A stretch of 64,000 nt of DNA, taken from assembly GCA_963665735.1 (NCBI GenBank), contig OY762444.1, positions 496,001-560,000 of the forward strand. The letters are read 5' to 3'. This DNA is from CATOSK01 sp963665735. GTDB taxonomy: Bacteria; Chloroflexota; Dehalococcoidia; Lucifugimonadales; UBA3495. The position numbers and the translations under genes are program-made. Shown here one piece after another: positions 16,423-25,150 of this stretch. The number at the start of each line of letters is the position of its first letter. Positions within the stretch are counted from its first letter, which is position 1. The notes beneath the pieces are model-generated. The model was not told the DNA's origin, made no database searches, and worked only from the letters and a program-made list of their open reading frames with translations.

Positions 16423-16785
16423 ATGCCCAATCCTTCGGTAAACATTATCGTTTGCACCGACCCGCGCCGCTGCCGGCATTTGGAGTTTGAAGGCAGAAAC
16501 GGCGAGGACTTGCTGGCGGAGTTGACGGATTCGGTCAGCCGGCAAGGTTTGGAGGAACAGGTGCAGGTTACCCGGTGCAACTGTATTTTCGGATGCACCT
16601 ACGGGCCGCGGATGGACGTGGCAAGGCGGTGGAGCGGCGAGAAGGAACTGTTCGGCTCGCTGGACGGGCGGGTGGTGATTACCCGGCGGGGGGCCGTCAA
16701 TTTTTCGCGGATTCCGCCAGACCTGGACGGGTTTGTGCGAAACAACCTGCCCGATGGTAGCAATCATCATCCATTGCAAGGATAA
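16423..16785 (+). CDS. (2Fe-2S) thioredoxin-like ferredoxin domain protein
   Basis: A 120-residue protein of the thioredoxin-like ferredoxin type. Candidate cluster ligands are the Cys pair in VCTDPRRC and the later CNCIFGCTYGP. The later strand DGRVVITRRGAVNF is typical of that fold. Related proteins occur in cobalamin-synthesis clusters, where they may donate electrons, for instance for cobalt or corrin reduction. GGAGG lies 5 nt before the ATG. It is the first gene behind the B12 riboswitch, so B12 repression is expected. Confidence 0.7.
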   Translation: MPNPSVNIIVCTDPRRCRHLEFEGRNGEDLLAELTDSVSRQGLEEQVQVTRCNCIFGCTYGPRMDVARRWSGEKELFGSLDGRVVITRRGAVNFSRIPPDLDGFVRNNLPDGSNHHPLQG

Positions 16786-16828
16786 TGGGGCGGGGCCAAA
16801 ATAGAGGCGGAAGCCAGGAGGCCGGCAG

Positions 16829-17227
16829 ATGATTCGGGAATTGCTGGAAGAGTGCCAGAAGGGTACGGCGGGGGTGGGGTTCAACGAAGTGGTGATAATG
16901 ATTTCCAACACGGCCAGCACGGCGGAAGTCTATATGATGATGGACGACGTGCGTTTCACCGAAAAGGGCGACGTGGTGACTTTCATGGCCGAGGGCGGGA
17001 CGCATCTGCACCTGAACCTGGAACAGGTGCGGCAAGTGCAGTTCATTCACCGGATGAATGAACAGAACCTGCCCAGTTACTCGGTGTGGTTCAAGGACGC
17101 CGACGAGGAAACGCTGCTGCGGATTTACCTGCGAAAATCCGACAACGATGAAACCAACCAGCCGCGTCATAACCTCTTCATGTCCCTGTTGGAAAAGTAC
17201 GGGGATACGGTGCAGGTTGGGGGATAG
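16829..17227 (+). CDS. Hypothetical protein, faintly ChuX/HutX-like
   Basis: A 132-residue soluble alpha/beta protein with a perfect AGGAGG before the ATG. The segment EGGTHLHLNLEQVRQVQFIH followed by SVWFKDADEETLLRIYLRK is loosely like the strand pattern of ChuX/HutX heme-handling proteins. This is a weak impression. Its place between a ferredoxin and cbiA behind the riboswitch suggests a role in tetrapyrrole or cobalt handling. Confidence 0.5.
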   Translation: MIRELLEECQKGTAGVGFNEVVIMISNTASTAEVYMMMDDVRFTEKGDVVTFMAEGGTHLHLNLEQVRQVQFIHRMNEQNLPSYSVWFKDADEETLLRIYLRKSDNDETNQPRHNLFMSLLEKYGDTVQVGG

Positions 17228-17287
17228 GGTGATGTTGTCCGCAGGGACTGGCGTAGGCTTGCCTTGGGCGCACCAAGGGGTGACGTT

Positions 17288-18655
17288 GTGACGCCGGCGG
17301 TGGTGATTGCCGGGGTTCGCAGCGGAGTGGGCAAGACCACCATCGCCACGGCGATTATGGGGGCCTTGACCAAGCGGGGCTACCGGGTGCAGCCGTTCAA
17401 GGCCGGGCCGGACTATATTGACCCTTCTTATCACCAACTGGCTTGCGGCGTCCCTTCCCGCAACCTGGACACCTGGCTGTTGCCGCACCCGACGGTGGCG
17501 GAGTTGTTTCAACGGGCCAGCGCGCAGGGCGACATTTCCGTTATCGAAGGCGTCATGGGTGTTTTCGACGGCCATTCCAGCTTGACCGAAGAGGGTTCGA
17601 CAGCGCAACTGGCCAAGCTGCTCAACGCCCCGGTCATCCTGGTGGCCGACGCTTCCAAGGTGGCCCGCAGCGTGGCGGCGGAAGTGCTGGGCTACCAGCA
17701 GTTTGACCCGGACCTGCGTATCGCCGGGGTGGTGCTCAACGGCGTGGGCGGGCCGCGGCACCTGGAGTTTTGCCAACCGCAGATTGAGGCCACCACCGGG
17801 CTGCCGGTGCTGGGCTACTTGCCGCGGCGGGCGGATTTCGAGCAGCCGGAACGACACCTGGGGCTGATTCCCACGGTGGAAGGAACGGTGGTGCGACAGT
17901 GGTACGACGCCATCATCGCGCAAGTAGAGGAAACCGTTGACCTGGAACGGACGCTGGCGTTGGCGGCGACGGTGGAGCAAAGGCCGGCCCAACCCCAGGT
18001 GTTTCCGGTGGAGCCGCAACCCAGGCGGGCCAGAATCGCGGTGGCCCAGGACAAGGCTTTCAGTTTCTACTACCAGGACTCGCTGGACTTGCTGGAAGCG
18101 TGGGGCGCGGAACTGGCGCCCTTCAGCCCCTTGGAGGACATGGCCTTGCCGGAGGGCGCCGGCGGGATTTATATTGGAGGCGGTTTCCCGGAGATGTTTG
18201 CCCGGGAGTTGTCGGAAAACGCGCCGATGCTCCGGTCGGTGCGGGAGGCGGTTCAACGCCAATTGCCGGTGTACGCCGAGTGCGGCGGGCTGATGTACCT
18301 GGGTCAAAGCCTTTCGGACTTGGAAGGGGTGCAGTACCCGATGGTGGGGGCTATCCCGGTGGTTTCGTCCATGGATGGGCGGCGGCTCCATTTGGGATAC
18401 CGGGAAGTGGAGTCGCAGTCGGACAGTCCCTTGCTGGAACGGGGGGAAAGAGTGCGGGGCCACGAATTTCACTGGTCGGTGCTGCAAGAGGCGCCGGGGC
18501 CGGAGAGTTCGGCGTACAAGGTGATTGACCAGGACGGGCGCACCGAGGGGTTTAGAGTGGGCAGCGTTTGGGCCTCCTACATTCATATCCACCTGGGCAG
18601 CAAGCCATCGCTGGCCCGGCGGTTTGTGGAAACTTGCGCGCGTTATTCGGGTTAG
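17288..18655 (+). CDS. cbiA: Cobyrinate a,c-diamide synthase
   Basis: A 455-residue glutamine- and ATP-dependent amidotransferase that amidates the a and c side chains of cobyrinate. The P-loop is GVRSGVGKTT near the N-terminus. The CbiA signature FKAGPDYIDPSYH follows, then GVMGVFDG. The C-terminal class I glutaminase domain has the nucleophile in YAECGGLMYL and the His in ASYIHIHLGS. GTG at 17288 is taken as the start because AAGGGG lies 7 nt upstream; a TTG at 17264 is possible. Confidence 0.93.
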   Translation: MTPAVVIAGVRSGVGKTTIATAIMGALTKRGYRVQPFKAGPDYIDPSYHQLACGVPSRNLDTWLLPHPTVAELFQRASAQGDISVIEGVMGVFDGHSSLTEEGSTAQLAKLLNAPVILVADASKVARSVAAEVLGYQQFDPDLRIAGVVLNGVGGPRHLEFCQPQIEATTGLPVLGYLPRRADFEQPERHLGLIPTVEGTVVRQWYDAIIAQVEETVDLERTLALAATVEQRPAQPQVFPVEPQPRRARIAVAQDKAFSFYYQDSLDLLEAWGAELAPFSPLEDMALPEGAGGIYIGGGFPEMFARELSENAPMLRSVREAVQRQLPVYAECGGLMYLGQSLSDLEGVQYPMVGAIPVVSSMDGRRLHLGYREVESQSDSPLLERGERVRGHEFHWSVLQEAPGPESSAYKVIDQDGRTEGFRVGSVWASYIHIHLGSKPSLARRFVETCARYSG

Positions 18656-18864
18656 GGCCCTAGATACTCTATGGGAAAACTTCGGGGACATCCGCCGGGT
18701 AGGTGAAAATCCCCCGCATTGAAAGCCCGGCCCCCTTTACAAAGGGGGAGATATTGGGCTACTTGAGAAAGAGAGCCAACAAGAAAGTCCCGTTTTGATA
18801 TAGTTGCTTTATCTCCCCCGTTGAGGGGAAATAGATTTTTCGGACAAGTAAGCAGGAGCGGAAC
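18656..18864. other. Non-coding gap with a short hairpin
   Basis: Contains the palindrome CCCCCTTTACAAAGGGGG at about 18732-18749 and a GGTGAAAATCC stretch that looks like a fragment of a cobalamin riboswitch core but lacks the other landmarks. AGGAG precedes the next ATG. Confidence 0.5.
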
Positions 18865-19437
18865 ATGAGCGCCACCCAGTCCTCGGAACCCGGGCCCCAG
18901 TCGGTAAAGGGGCCGCGCATCAACAAGGGCCTGGTAATCGTGAATACCGGCAACGGCAAGGGCAAGACCACTGCGGCGATGGGGGTGCTGTTCCGGGCCT
19001 GGGGACGGGGCATGAACGTGGTGATGCTCCAGTTCATCAAGCACACCACCGCCAACTTCGGAGAGCAGCGGGCCGCCCAGAAAATCGGGGTGACGGTGCG
19101 GGCGATGGGGGACGGTTTCACCTGGCGGTCGCAAAACCTGGAGCAGAGCGCAGACTTGGCCCGCGCCCTGTGGGAAGACGCCAAGGAAGTCATCGCCGCC
19201 GGAGAGTACGACGTGGTGATTCTGGACGAATTCACCTACCCGATGCACTACGGCTGGATTCCGGTGGAGGACGTGCTGGAAGTCTTGCAGGGACGCCCGG
19301 AGATGCAGCACGTAATCATCACCGGACGCCACGCCCCGCCGGCGTTGGTGGAGTACGCCGACCTGGTGACGGAAATGAGCGTCGTCAAGCACCCTTACCA
19401 TAGCGGAATCAAGGCCCAGCCGGGGATTGAGTTTTAG
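18865..19437 (+). CDS. cobO: Cob(I)yrinic acid a,c-diamide adenosyltransferase
   Basis: A 190-residue BtuR/CobO-type corrinoid adenosyltransferase that attaches the 5'-deoxyadenosyl group from ATP to Co(I) corrinoids. The P-loop is NTGNGKGKTTAAMG (about 32-45). LQFIKH, VVILDEFTYPMHYGWI and IITGRHAPPALVEYADLVTEM are family-typical. The N-terminal 20 residues are disordered. Length agrees with the family. AGGAG precedes the ATG. Confidence 0.93.
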   Translation: MSATQSSEPGPQSVKGPRINKGLVIVNTGNGKGKTTAAMGVLFRAWGRGMNVVMLQFIKHTTANFGEQRAAQKIGVTVRAMGDGFTWRSQNLEQSADLARALWEDAKEVIAAGEYDVVILDEFTYPMHYGWIPVEDVLEVLQGRPEMQHVIITGRHAPPALVEYADLVTEMSVVKHPYHSGIKAQPGIEF

Positions 19438-19463
19438 ACCCGGGAGATGGCAGGGTTTCCGTG

Positions 19464-20141
19464 ATGGTAGTCCGGGAAAACGGGATGCAAGACGCAACCG
19501 CCAACCACGCAAGGGCGCAAGCGCCGGACTTCGGGCAGGTTTGGCAGATGTTGCTTGGGCTGGAGGGGAACGTCGTAACAACCTTCGGCAGCCGAAAACG
19601 CAGCTATCGGATTGTTGAGGTTTCGGAAAAGGGAGTTCTGAGAGAGGCCCAAGGGTCAACGCAACCGGAACGGAAATCGTTGGTGGGCCAACCGGACTTC
19701 AGCAAGATGTGGGGCCGGTTGGCTACCCTTGGCGTTTCCGGCTTGGAAGGACGTAATTCCCGTTTCGTAGCGGCGTGTTTGGCGGAACTTCCCAAACTTG
19801 GTTTGTGGTACGCCAAAGCTGACTTGGTTCGTTGGAACCCGGCGGAATTGCTGGTCTTGCGGAATCCGGCGTCCGGGCATAATAGGGCCACCGGACTGGA
19901 AAAGACTGCCGAAGAATGCGACAACTCCCGCATCGCTGTTGATCCGGAGTACTGTGGGGGTAAGCCGCGAATCCGTGGGACTCGAATATGGGTAGGAATC
20001 ATCCTGAGTTTGTACGCCGCCGGTTACACTCCCGACGGGATTTTGCAGACCTATCCGTCTTTGACAATGAAAGACTTGGAAGCGGCTTTGGAATACTCCA
20101 AAGTCAAGGTATATAGCGGGCTGCCAGTTGGCCGGAATTGA
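19464..20141 (+). CDS. DUF433 antitoxin-like protein with an unknown N-terminal domain
   Basis: A 225-residue protein. The C-terminal about 65 residues (IAVDPEYCGGKPRIRGTRIWVGIILSLYAAGYTPDGILQTYPSLT) are a clear DUF433 helix-turn-helix domain, the usual antitoxin partner of DUF5615 PIN-like toxins. Residues 1-150 are an unrecognised extension with two similar short stretches (DFGQVWQMLLGLEGN and DFSKMWGRLATLGVSGLEG), which may be an internal duplication. Most DUF433 proteins are only about 75-80 residues long, so the fusion is unusual. The 3' end overlaps the next gene. The start is uncertain (GTG 19461 or ATG 19464). Confidence 0.7.
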   Translation: MVVRENGMQDATANHARAQAPDFGQVWQMLLGLEGNVVTTFGSRKRSYRIVEVSEKGVLREAQGSTQPERKSLVGQPDFSKMWGRLATLGVSGLEGRNSRFVAACLAELPKLGLWYAKADLVRWNPAELLVLRNPASGHNRATGLEKTAEECDNSRIAVDPEYCGGKPRIRGTRIWVGIILSLYAAGYTPDGILQTYPSLTMKDLEAALEYSKVKVYSGLPVGRN

Positions 20142-20511
20142 GCAACCGCCGCATATCAAAGCCCTGCTCGACGAAAATATGCCCCGGGAGTTGCAAGATT
20201 GGTTACGGGATGCGAAAACATCCTGGGATGTGCGGCACGTTGCCGATGTTGGACTAAGCCAACTTCCTGATGAGGATGTTGCTGCTTGGGCGCGTGCCAA
20301 TGGATTCTTGATAGTGACTTTCGACACCGACTATACGGATCAACAGCGATTTGGCGGGGCGGAGCGCCAAGGTGTCATACTTTTGCGGGTGACTCCAACC
20401 ACGGCGGCAGAGGCCCAAGCCGCCTTGGAGAGGTTGTTCAATGAATCCGACGATGGGGATTTGGTGGGAGCCAAGGTAATTGTCGGCAAGACGAACATCA
20501 GGTTCAGATAA
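20128..20511 (+). CDS. DUF5615 PIN-like toxin
   Basis: A 127-residue protein with the DUF5615/Mut7-C-type PIN fold. Features are KALLDENMPRELQDWL near the N-terminus (first acidic residue), DEDVAAWARANGFLIVTFDTDY in the middle (conserved acidic residues) and GVILLRVTP. It is the expected ribonuclease toxin partner of the DUF433 protein upstream and overlaps it by 14 bp. The start is TTG; no later ATG would keep the first catalytic strand. Confidence 0.75.
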   Translation: MAGIEQPPHIKALLDENMPRELQDWLRDAKTSWDVRHVADVGLSQLPDEDVAAWARANGFLIVTFDTDYTDQQRFGGAERQGVILLRVTPTTAAEAQAALERLFNESDDGDLVGAKVIVGKTNIRFR

Positions 20512-20561
20512 GGCAAGGAAACCGTTGGGGAAATTTGACATCCCGGTTGTACGGAGGCGAT

Positions 20562-21647
20562 ATGCCTATATCTTCGTTGGTGGATGAGACGCTGGCGGCG
20601 ATTCGACCGCTGAATCAGGCGGCGATGGATGCGGCGCGTGCGCGGCAGGATACGTTGACCAAGCCGTTGGGCAGCCTGGGACGGCTGGAAGAGATTTCGA
20701 TATTGCTGGCCGGGATGCTGGGCCAGGATATTCCCCAAATCCGGCGCAAGGCGGTCATTCTGGCGGCGGGGGACCACGGCGTCGTGGCGGAAGGGGTCAG
20801 CGCCTACCCGTCGGAGGTCACGCCCCAGATGGTCTATAACTTCCTGCGCGGCGGGGCCGGCATCAACGTGCTGGCGCGCCAGGCCGGGGCGGAAATCGTG
20901 ATACTGGATGCCGGGGTTGCGGCGGATTTGCAGCCCCATCCTCAACTACGAAACGCGAAGGTAGCGCGAGGCACGGCCAACATGGCCGTTGGCCCGGCCA
21001 TGACCACGGCCCAGGCGGTGCAGTGCCTGGAAACGGGCATCGGGGCGGCGCAGGAACAGATTGCCGAGGGAGCGGACTTAATCGCCTGCGGGGATATGGG
21101 CATCGGCAACACCACGCCCTCCAGCGCGATTACGGCGGTTATTGCCGGGGTTGACCCGGAGGTTACGACGGGCCGGGGAACGGGCTTGGACGACCCGGGG
21201 TTGGCGCATAAAGTAGAAGTTATCCGCCGGGCCATCGCGGTTAACCAACCGAACCCGCAGGATGGGCTGGACGTTTTGACCAAGGTGGGCGGGTTTGAAA
21301 TCGGGGTGCTGGCCGGGGCGATGCTGGGAGCCGCCGCCGGGGGCCGTCCGGTGGTGGTGGACGGGTTCATTTCCGGGGCGGCGGCGTTAATTGCTTGGGT
21401 GATTTCCCCGGCAGCCCGCAACTATTTCCTGGCGTCGCACCGCTCGGTGGAACCGGGGCACAGCGTCGGCCTGGACGCGATGGGTCTGCGGCCCCTGCTG
21501 GACTTGGACATGAGGCTGGGGGAAGGAACCGGAGCGGCGTTGGCAATGCACATCGTAGAGGCCAGCGCGCGCTGCCTGGCGGAAATGGCGACTTTCGCCG
21601 AGGCCGGGGTGTCGGAACGCAGCGATGATGAGGAAGAAGGAGCGTAG
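20562..21647 (+). CDS. cobT: Nicotinate-nucleotide-dimethylbenzimidazole phosphoribosyltransferase
   Basis: A 361-residue CobT, which makes alpha-ribazole phosphate from nicotinate mononucleotide and the lower-ligand base. Typical motifs are TKPLGSLGRLEEIS, ILAAGDHGVVAEGVSAYP, GDMGIGNTTPSSAI and near the C-terminus the catalytic Glu in RLGEGTGAALA. GGAGG precedes the ATG at 20562. The TAG stop is in the same frame as cobS, two codons before its first sense codons. Confidence 0.94.
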   Translation: MPISSLVDETLAAIRPLNQAAMDAARARQDTLTKPLGSLGRLEEISILLAGMLGQDIPQIRRKAVILAAGDHGVVAEGVSAYPSEVTPQMVYNFLRGGAGINVLARQAGAEIVILDAGVAADLQPHPQLRNAKVARGTANMAVGPAMTTAQAVQCLETGIGAAQEQIAEGADLIACGDMGIGNTTPSSAITAVIAGVDPEVTTGRGTGLDDPGLAHKVEVIRRAIAVNQPNPQDGLDVLTKVGGFEIGVLAGAMLGAAAGGRPVVVDGFISGAAALIAWVISPAARNYFLASHRSVEPGHSVGLDAMGLRPLLDLDMRLGEGTGAALAMHIVEASARCLAEMATFAEAGVSERSDDEEEGA

Positions 21648-21650
21648 CGC

Positions 21651-22445
21651 CTGACAACCTTCTGGCTGGCCCTGACCTTCCTGACCCTGCTGCCGTCGCC
21701 TTCCAGAAAGGCGCCAAGTCCGGCAAACATCAGCAACGCCCGCGCCTTTTATCCCCTGGTGGGACTGCTGTTGGGCGCAATCCTCGTCGGCGTGGAATGG
21801 GTCTGCTCCCTGTTCTTTCCCGTTTCCTTGACCGCCGCCGTGCTGGTGGCGCTGCTGGCGGTGATGACCCGGGGGCTGCACCTTGACGGGTTGATGGACA
21901 CCTGCGACGGGCTTTTCGGGGGTTATACCCCGGAACGGCGGTTGAAGGTGATGCGGGACCCCAACGTGGGGGCTTTCGCGGTGGTGGGGGCTGGGGGCGT
22001 CCTCCTGCTGAAGTACGGCGCGTTGGTCTCCTTGCTTTCGGCGGGTATTCCGGGCCAAGAGTGGGTGTTGCTGCTCTTTCCCATGCTGTCCCGCTGGGCA
22101 ATGGTGGTGCAGCTGGGCCTTTTCCGATACGTGCGGAGCAGCGGATTGGGGTCGCCGTTCCAGGACACGGGGGCCAAAATCGCTACCGGGTTTGCGGGGC
22201 TGACGGTACTGGCCGGGTCGGCGCTGCTGGGGGGGTACGGCGGGCTGGCGTTGGCGGCGGGAGTGACGGTGATGGCCTGGCTGTTGGGGCTGGGAATGAC
22301 GCGGATGTTGGGGGGCATGACCGGGGACACCTACGGCGCAACCAACGAAACGGCGGAGGTGTTGGTGTTGATGGCGGGGGTAGCCCTGCTGCCGTTTGGG
22401 ACGGTGGCGCCGCTGCCGTTGATTACGGGATTGTTAACGGTTTAG
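21651..22445 (+). CDS. cobS: Adenosylcobinamide-GDP ribazoletransferase
   Basis: About 264 residues, a polytopic membrane enzyme that joins adenosylcobinamide-GDP to alpha-ribazole (phosphate). The real N-terminus (FWLALTFLTLLPSPSRKAP, then RAFYPLVGLLLG) lies upstream of the first GTG at 21759 and is read directly after the cobT TAG. The only candidate initiator there is CTG at 21651, with AAGGAG 8 nt upstream. CobS motifs are HLDGLMDTCDGLFGG and RDPNVGAFAVVG. Either a CTG start or readthrough of the cobT stop would give the full protein; starting at 21759 would remove the first membrane helix. Confidence 0.85.
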   Translation: MTTFWLALTFLTLLPSPSRKAPSPANISNARAFYPLVGLLLGAILVGVEWVCSLFFPVSLTAAVLVALLAVMTRGLHLDGLMDTCDGLFGGYTPERRLKVMRDPNVGAFAVVGAGGVLLLKYGALVSLLSAGIPGQEWVLLLFPMLSRWAMVVQLGLFRYVRSSGLGSPFQDTGAKIATGFAGLTVLAGSALLGGYGGLALAAGVTVMAWLLGLGMTRMLGGMTGDTYGATNETAEVLVLMAGVALLPFGTVAPLPLITGLLTV

Positions 22446-22469
22446 GCCCGGCGTCCGGGTGAGTGGTGA

Positions 22470-23408
22470 ATGTACGGCGTTCCGATGGAAATATGGGTCC
22501 TGGCACTGGCGTTGGCCCTGGACTTGACGATGGGCGAACTGCCTAACCGGGCGCATCCTACGGTGTGGATGGGGAAGACCATCGGTTGGTGCGAAAGGCT
22601 GGCTCCCCAAGGGAACAAAGGGCAGTTGGTTTTTGGGGCGGCGATGGCGGTGGCAATTCCGGCGTTTTGGGGCGGAGCGGCTTACCTGCTGACTTGGGGG
22701 CTGGGCAGCTTACACGAACTGGCGTATCTGCTGGTGGGGGCATTGGCGTTGAAAACCACCTTTGCAGTGCGGATGCTGCACCGGGCGGCGGCGGCGGTGC
22801 GCTCGCGGCTGGCGGCGGGAGACTTGACGGGAGCGCGGCAAGGGATGTCGGCGTTGGTCAGCCGAGACCCGTCAAGTTTGACGGCGGAGCAAGCGACGGC
22901 GGCGACGGTGGAATCGGTGTCGGAAAACCTGACGGACAGCCTGGTTGGGCCGCTGCTGGCCTTCGCCATTTTCGGGTTGCCGGGGGCGGTGGCTTACCGG
23001 GCCATCAACACCCTGGACAGCATGATTGGCTATCATGGCCGCTATGAGTACCTGGGCAAGGCGTCGGCCCGGCTGGACGACCTGGTTAACCTGATACCGG
23101 CGCGGCTGACGGCGTTGTTCCTGCTGGCGGCCAGCTTTTTGCTGCCGGGGCAGCGGGCAGGTTCGGCATGGCGGATAATGTGGCGCGACCACGGGCGGAC
23201 GGAAAGCCCCAACGCCGGTTGGACGATGAGCGGCATGGCCGGCGCGCTGGGCGTGTCCCTGGAAAAGACGGGGCATTACCAACTGGGCGACGCGACGCGG
23301 AGCATTGAAACGGCGGACATCACGCGGGCGGTGCAGAGTTTGTACCTGGTGACGGCCCAGGCCAGCATCGCGGCGGCGGGGATTATCGTACTGATTGCAG
23401 CTTTCTGA
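22470..23408 (+). CDS. cbiB: Adenosylcobinamide-phosphate synthase
   Basis: A 312-residue multi-pass membrane protein that attaches (R)-1-amino-2-propanol phosphate to adenosylcobyrate. Motifs: LALDLTMGELPNRAHPTVWMG at the N-terminus, SRDPSSLTAEQATAATVESVSEN, and AINTLDSMIGYH. An ATG at 22485 is an alternative start. Confidence 0.92.
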   Translation: MYGVPMEIWVLALALALDLTMGELPNRAHPTVWMGKTIGWCERLAPQGNKGQLVFGAAMAVAIPAFWGGAAYLLTWGLGSLHELAYLLVGALALKTTFAVRMLHRAAAAVRSRLAAGDLTGARQGMSALVSRDPSSLTAEQATAATVESVSENLTDSLVGPLLAFAIFGLPGAVAYRAINTLDSMIGYHGRYEYLGKASARLDDLVNLIPARLTALFLLAASFLLPGQRAGSAWRIMWRDHGRTESPNAGWTMSGMAGALGVSLEKTGHYQLGDATRSIETADITRAVQSLYLVTAQASIAAAGIIVLIAAF

Positions 23409-23447
23409 TTTGGTATCATTGGCGGTAAACGGTTGGAGAGGACGGAA

Positions 23448-23660
23448 ATGGTTGAGAACGAAATAACCTTCCGGGTGGTAGAGTCTCCGGAGGGAGGCTA
23501 CGAAGCGCACGCCTTGGGTTACGCCATCGTGACCCAAGGCGAGGACTGGGAAGACCTGAAGTATATGCTGCGGGACGCCGTCCTTTGCCATTTTGATGAT
23601 GGACAAGCGCCCAAGCTGATTCACATTCACCTGGTCAGGGATGAGGTAATCGCGGTTTGA
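23448..23660 (+). CDS. HicB-family antitoxin
   Basis: A 70-residue HicB-type partial RNase H-like fold: EITFRVVESPEGGYEAHALGYAIVTQGEDWEDL is the standard HicB strand-strand-helix pattern. It neutralises the HicA toxin encoded directly downstream. The stop overlaps the hicA TTG by 4 nt (TTGA). It sits between cbiB and cobD of the cobalamin cluster. Confidence 0.8.
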   Translation: MVENEITFRVVESPEGGYEAHALGYAIVTQGEDWEDLKYMLRDAVLCHFDDGQAPKLIHIHLVRDEVIAV

Positions 23661-23908
23661 GACTGCCTCGGAATCTACGCGGAACGGAACTGGTTGCTTT
23701 GCTGAATCGGCGCTACGGTTACACTTTGATCAGGCAGCGCGGTAGCCACATGAGGCTTGTCAGCAATTACCGGGGCCATGAGCACCACATTTCCGTTCCC
23801 CGCCATAATCCACTGAAAACTGGCACCTTGAATTACATCCTCGGACTGGTGGCGGACTACCTGGAAGTTGACCGGGCAGCCGTGGCGCGGGAATTGTTTG
23901 GTGGATGA
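23657..23908 (+). CDS. HicA-family mRNA interferase toxin
   Basis: An 83-residue dsRBD-like HicA toxin. The active-site His is in the RQRGSHMRLV motif (about residue 31) and is followed by HHISVPRHNPLKTGTLNYIL. It starts with TTG overlapping hicB, and its own TGA overlaps the ATG of cobD (ATGA). The toxin gene is thus coupled to a cobalamin gene. Confidence 0.82.
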   Translation: MRLPRNLRGTELVALLNRRYGYTLIRQRGSHMRLVSNYRGHEHHISVPRHNPLKTGTLNYILGLVADYLEVDRAAVARELFGG

Positions 23909-25086
23909 CCGCTTTCGACGAATGGACTTCACAGTTGACCGAATCTTCTAACCTTCCGATACAGCCTTCCCATCCGGCGGGTGGCCGTAACCTGGGCCGG
24001 CCGGTGCATGGCAACATCCAGCCGGCGGAGTTGCGCCGGCTGGGGCTGGACCCGGCGGCGGTGATTGATTTCAGCGCCAGCATCAGTCCCATCGGGCCGC
24101 CGCAAGGGTTGTGGGACGCGTTGCGTCAGGTGGACTTGACGGTCTATCCCGACCCGGAAAACCTGGCCCTGCGGGAGGCGCTGGCCGCCCACCACAGCAT
24201 CGGCACGGAAAAGATACTGGTAGGCAACGGCAGCACCGAAATTATTCACTTGCTGGCGCGGGTTTACCTGTCCCAAGGGGAATCTTACTCCAAAAAAGGG
24301 CCGGCTTTTCTGCTGATGCCTACCTACGGGGAGTATCTGGGGGCGTGCCGGCTGTCCGGGGCCAGCGTTTTCAGTTTCAACGCCGAGTACCGGGGGGAAA
24401 CCGCCGATTCAGGGGGTTTTTGGTGGGACTTGGATACGGCCCGGCGGCATATTGTGGCGCAAGGGGCGGCGCTGGTCTTCGTCTGCAACCCCAACAACCC
24501 CACCGGGGTTTACCTGTCTCGGACGGACATTGAGGAGTTGGCGGAGGCGACGACGGAGGCCGGCGGGTTGCTGGTGGTGGATGAAGCCTACGTCAACTTT
24601 GTGGAGGAACCCTGGGACGCTGTGCCGCTGCTGGAACGGGGCAACGTGGTCTTGCTGCGTTCCATGACCAAGGACTACGCGCTGACGGGCCTGCGGTTGG
24701 GATATGCGCTGGCCGGGGAATCTGTGATTGAGAGTCTGGCAGCTTTCCAGCCGGATTGGAGCGTGAACAGCCTGGCGCAGGCGGCGGGGTTGGTGGCCTT
24801 GGCCGACGTTGGGTATCTGCCCCGGGCGCGGCAAGCGGTGGAGGAGGCCAAGACCTTCTTGACTAGGGAGTTTAACTCCGCCGGGTTTGCGGTGTTGCCC
24901 TCCGCCGCCAATTTTTTGCTGGTACGGGTGGGGGATGGTAGGATGGTGCGGGAACGGTTGCTGAACCAGGGATTGGTGGTCAGGGACTGCGCCTCCTTCG
25001 GGCTGGCGGACTGCATCCGGGTGGGCATCCGTCGGATGGAGGATTGTCGGCAGTTGGCGGAGGCGATAAGGGGGTTAGGAGAGTGA
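23905..25086 (+). CDS. cobD: Threonine-phosphate decarboxylase (CobD/CobC-type aminotransferase)
   Basis: A 393-residue PLP-dependent enzyme that makes (R)-1-amino-2-propanol phosphate for the nucleotide loop. Motifs: HGNIQ..GLDPAAVIDFSASISPIGPP, GNGSTEIIHLLAR, FVCNPNNPTGVYL, LLVVDEAYVNF, and the PLP Lys in SMTKDYALTGLRLGY. Similarity to histidinol-phosphate aminotransferase is expected, but the cobalamin context decides the call. The N-terminal 30 residues before HGN are an extension. Confidence 0.88.
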   Translation: MTAFDEWTSQLTESSNLPIQPSHPAGGRNLGRPVHGNIQPAELRRLGLDPAAVIDFSASISPIGPPQGLWDALRQVDLTVYPDPENLALREALAAHHSIGTEKILVGNGSTEIIHLLARVYLSQGESYSKKGPAFLLMPTYGEYLGACRLSGASVFSFNAEYRGETADSGGFWWDLDTARRHIVAQGAALVFVCNPNNPTGVYLSRTDIEELAEATTEAGGLLVVDEAYVNFVEEPWDAVPLLERGNVVLLRSMTKDYALTGLRLGYALAGESVIESLAAFQPDWSVNSLAQAAGLVALADVGYLPRARQAVEEAKTFLTREFNSAGFAVLPSAANFLLVRVGDGRMVRERLLNQGLVVRDCASFGLADCIRVGIRRMEDCRQLAEAIRGLGE

Positions 25087-25150
25087 CCCCCTTCCTAACC
25101 TTCCCCGTCCCAAGGGGCAGGAACTAAAAGCAGTCGGAGCTACGGCAGAT

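Noticed and set aside
18690..18725. Second cobalamin riboswitch upstream of cobO (GGTGAAAATCC).
   Set aside because: Only one core fragment is present; the CCGCCACTGT and CAGGAGACCTGCC landmarks are missing.
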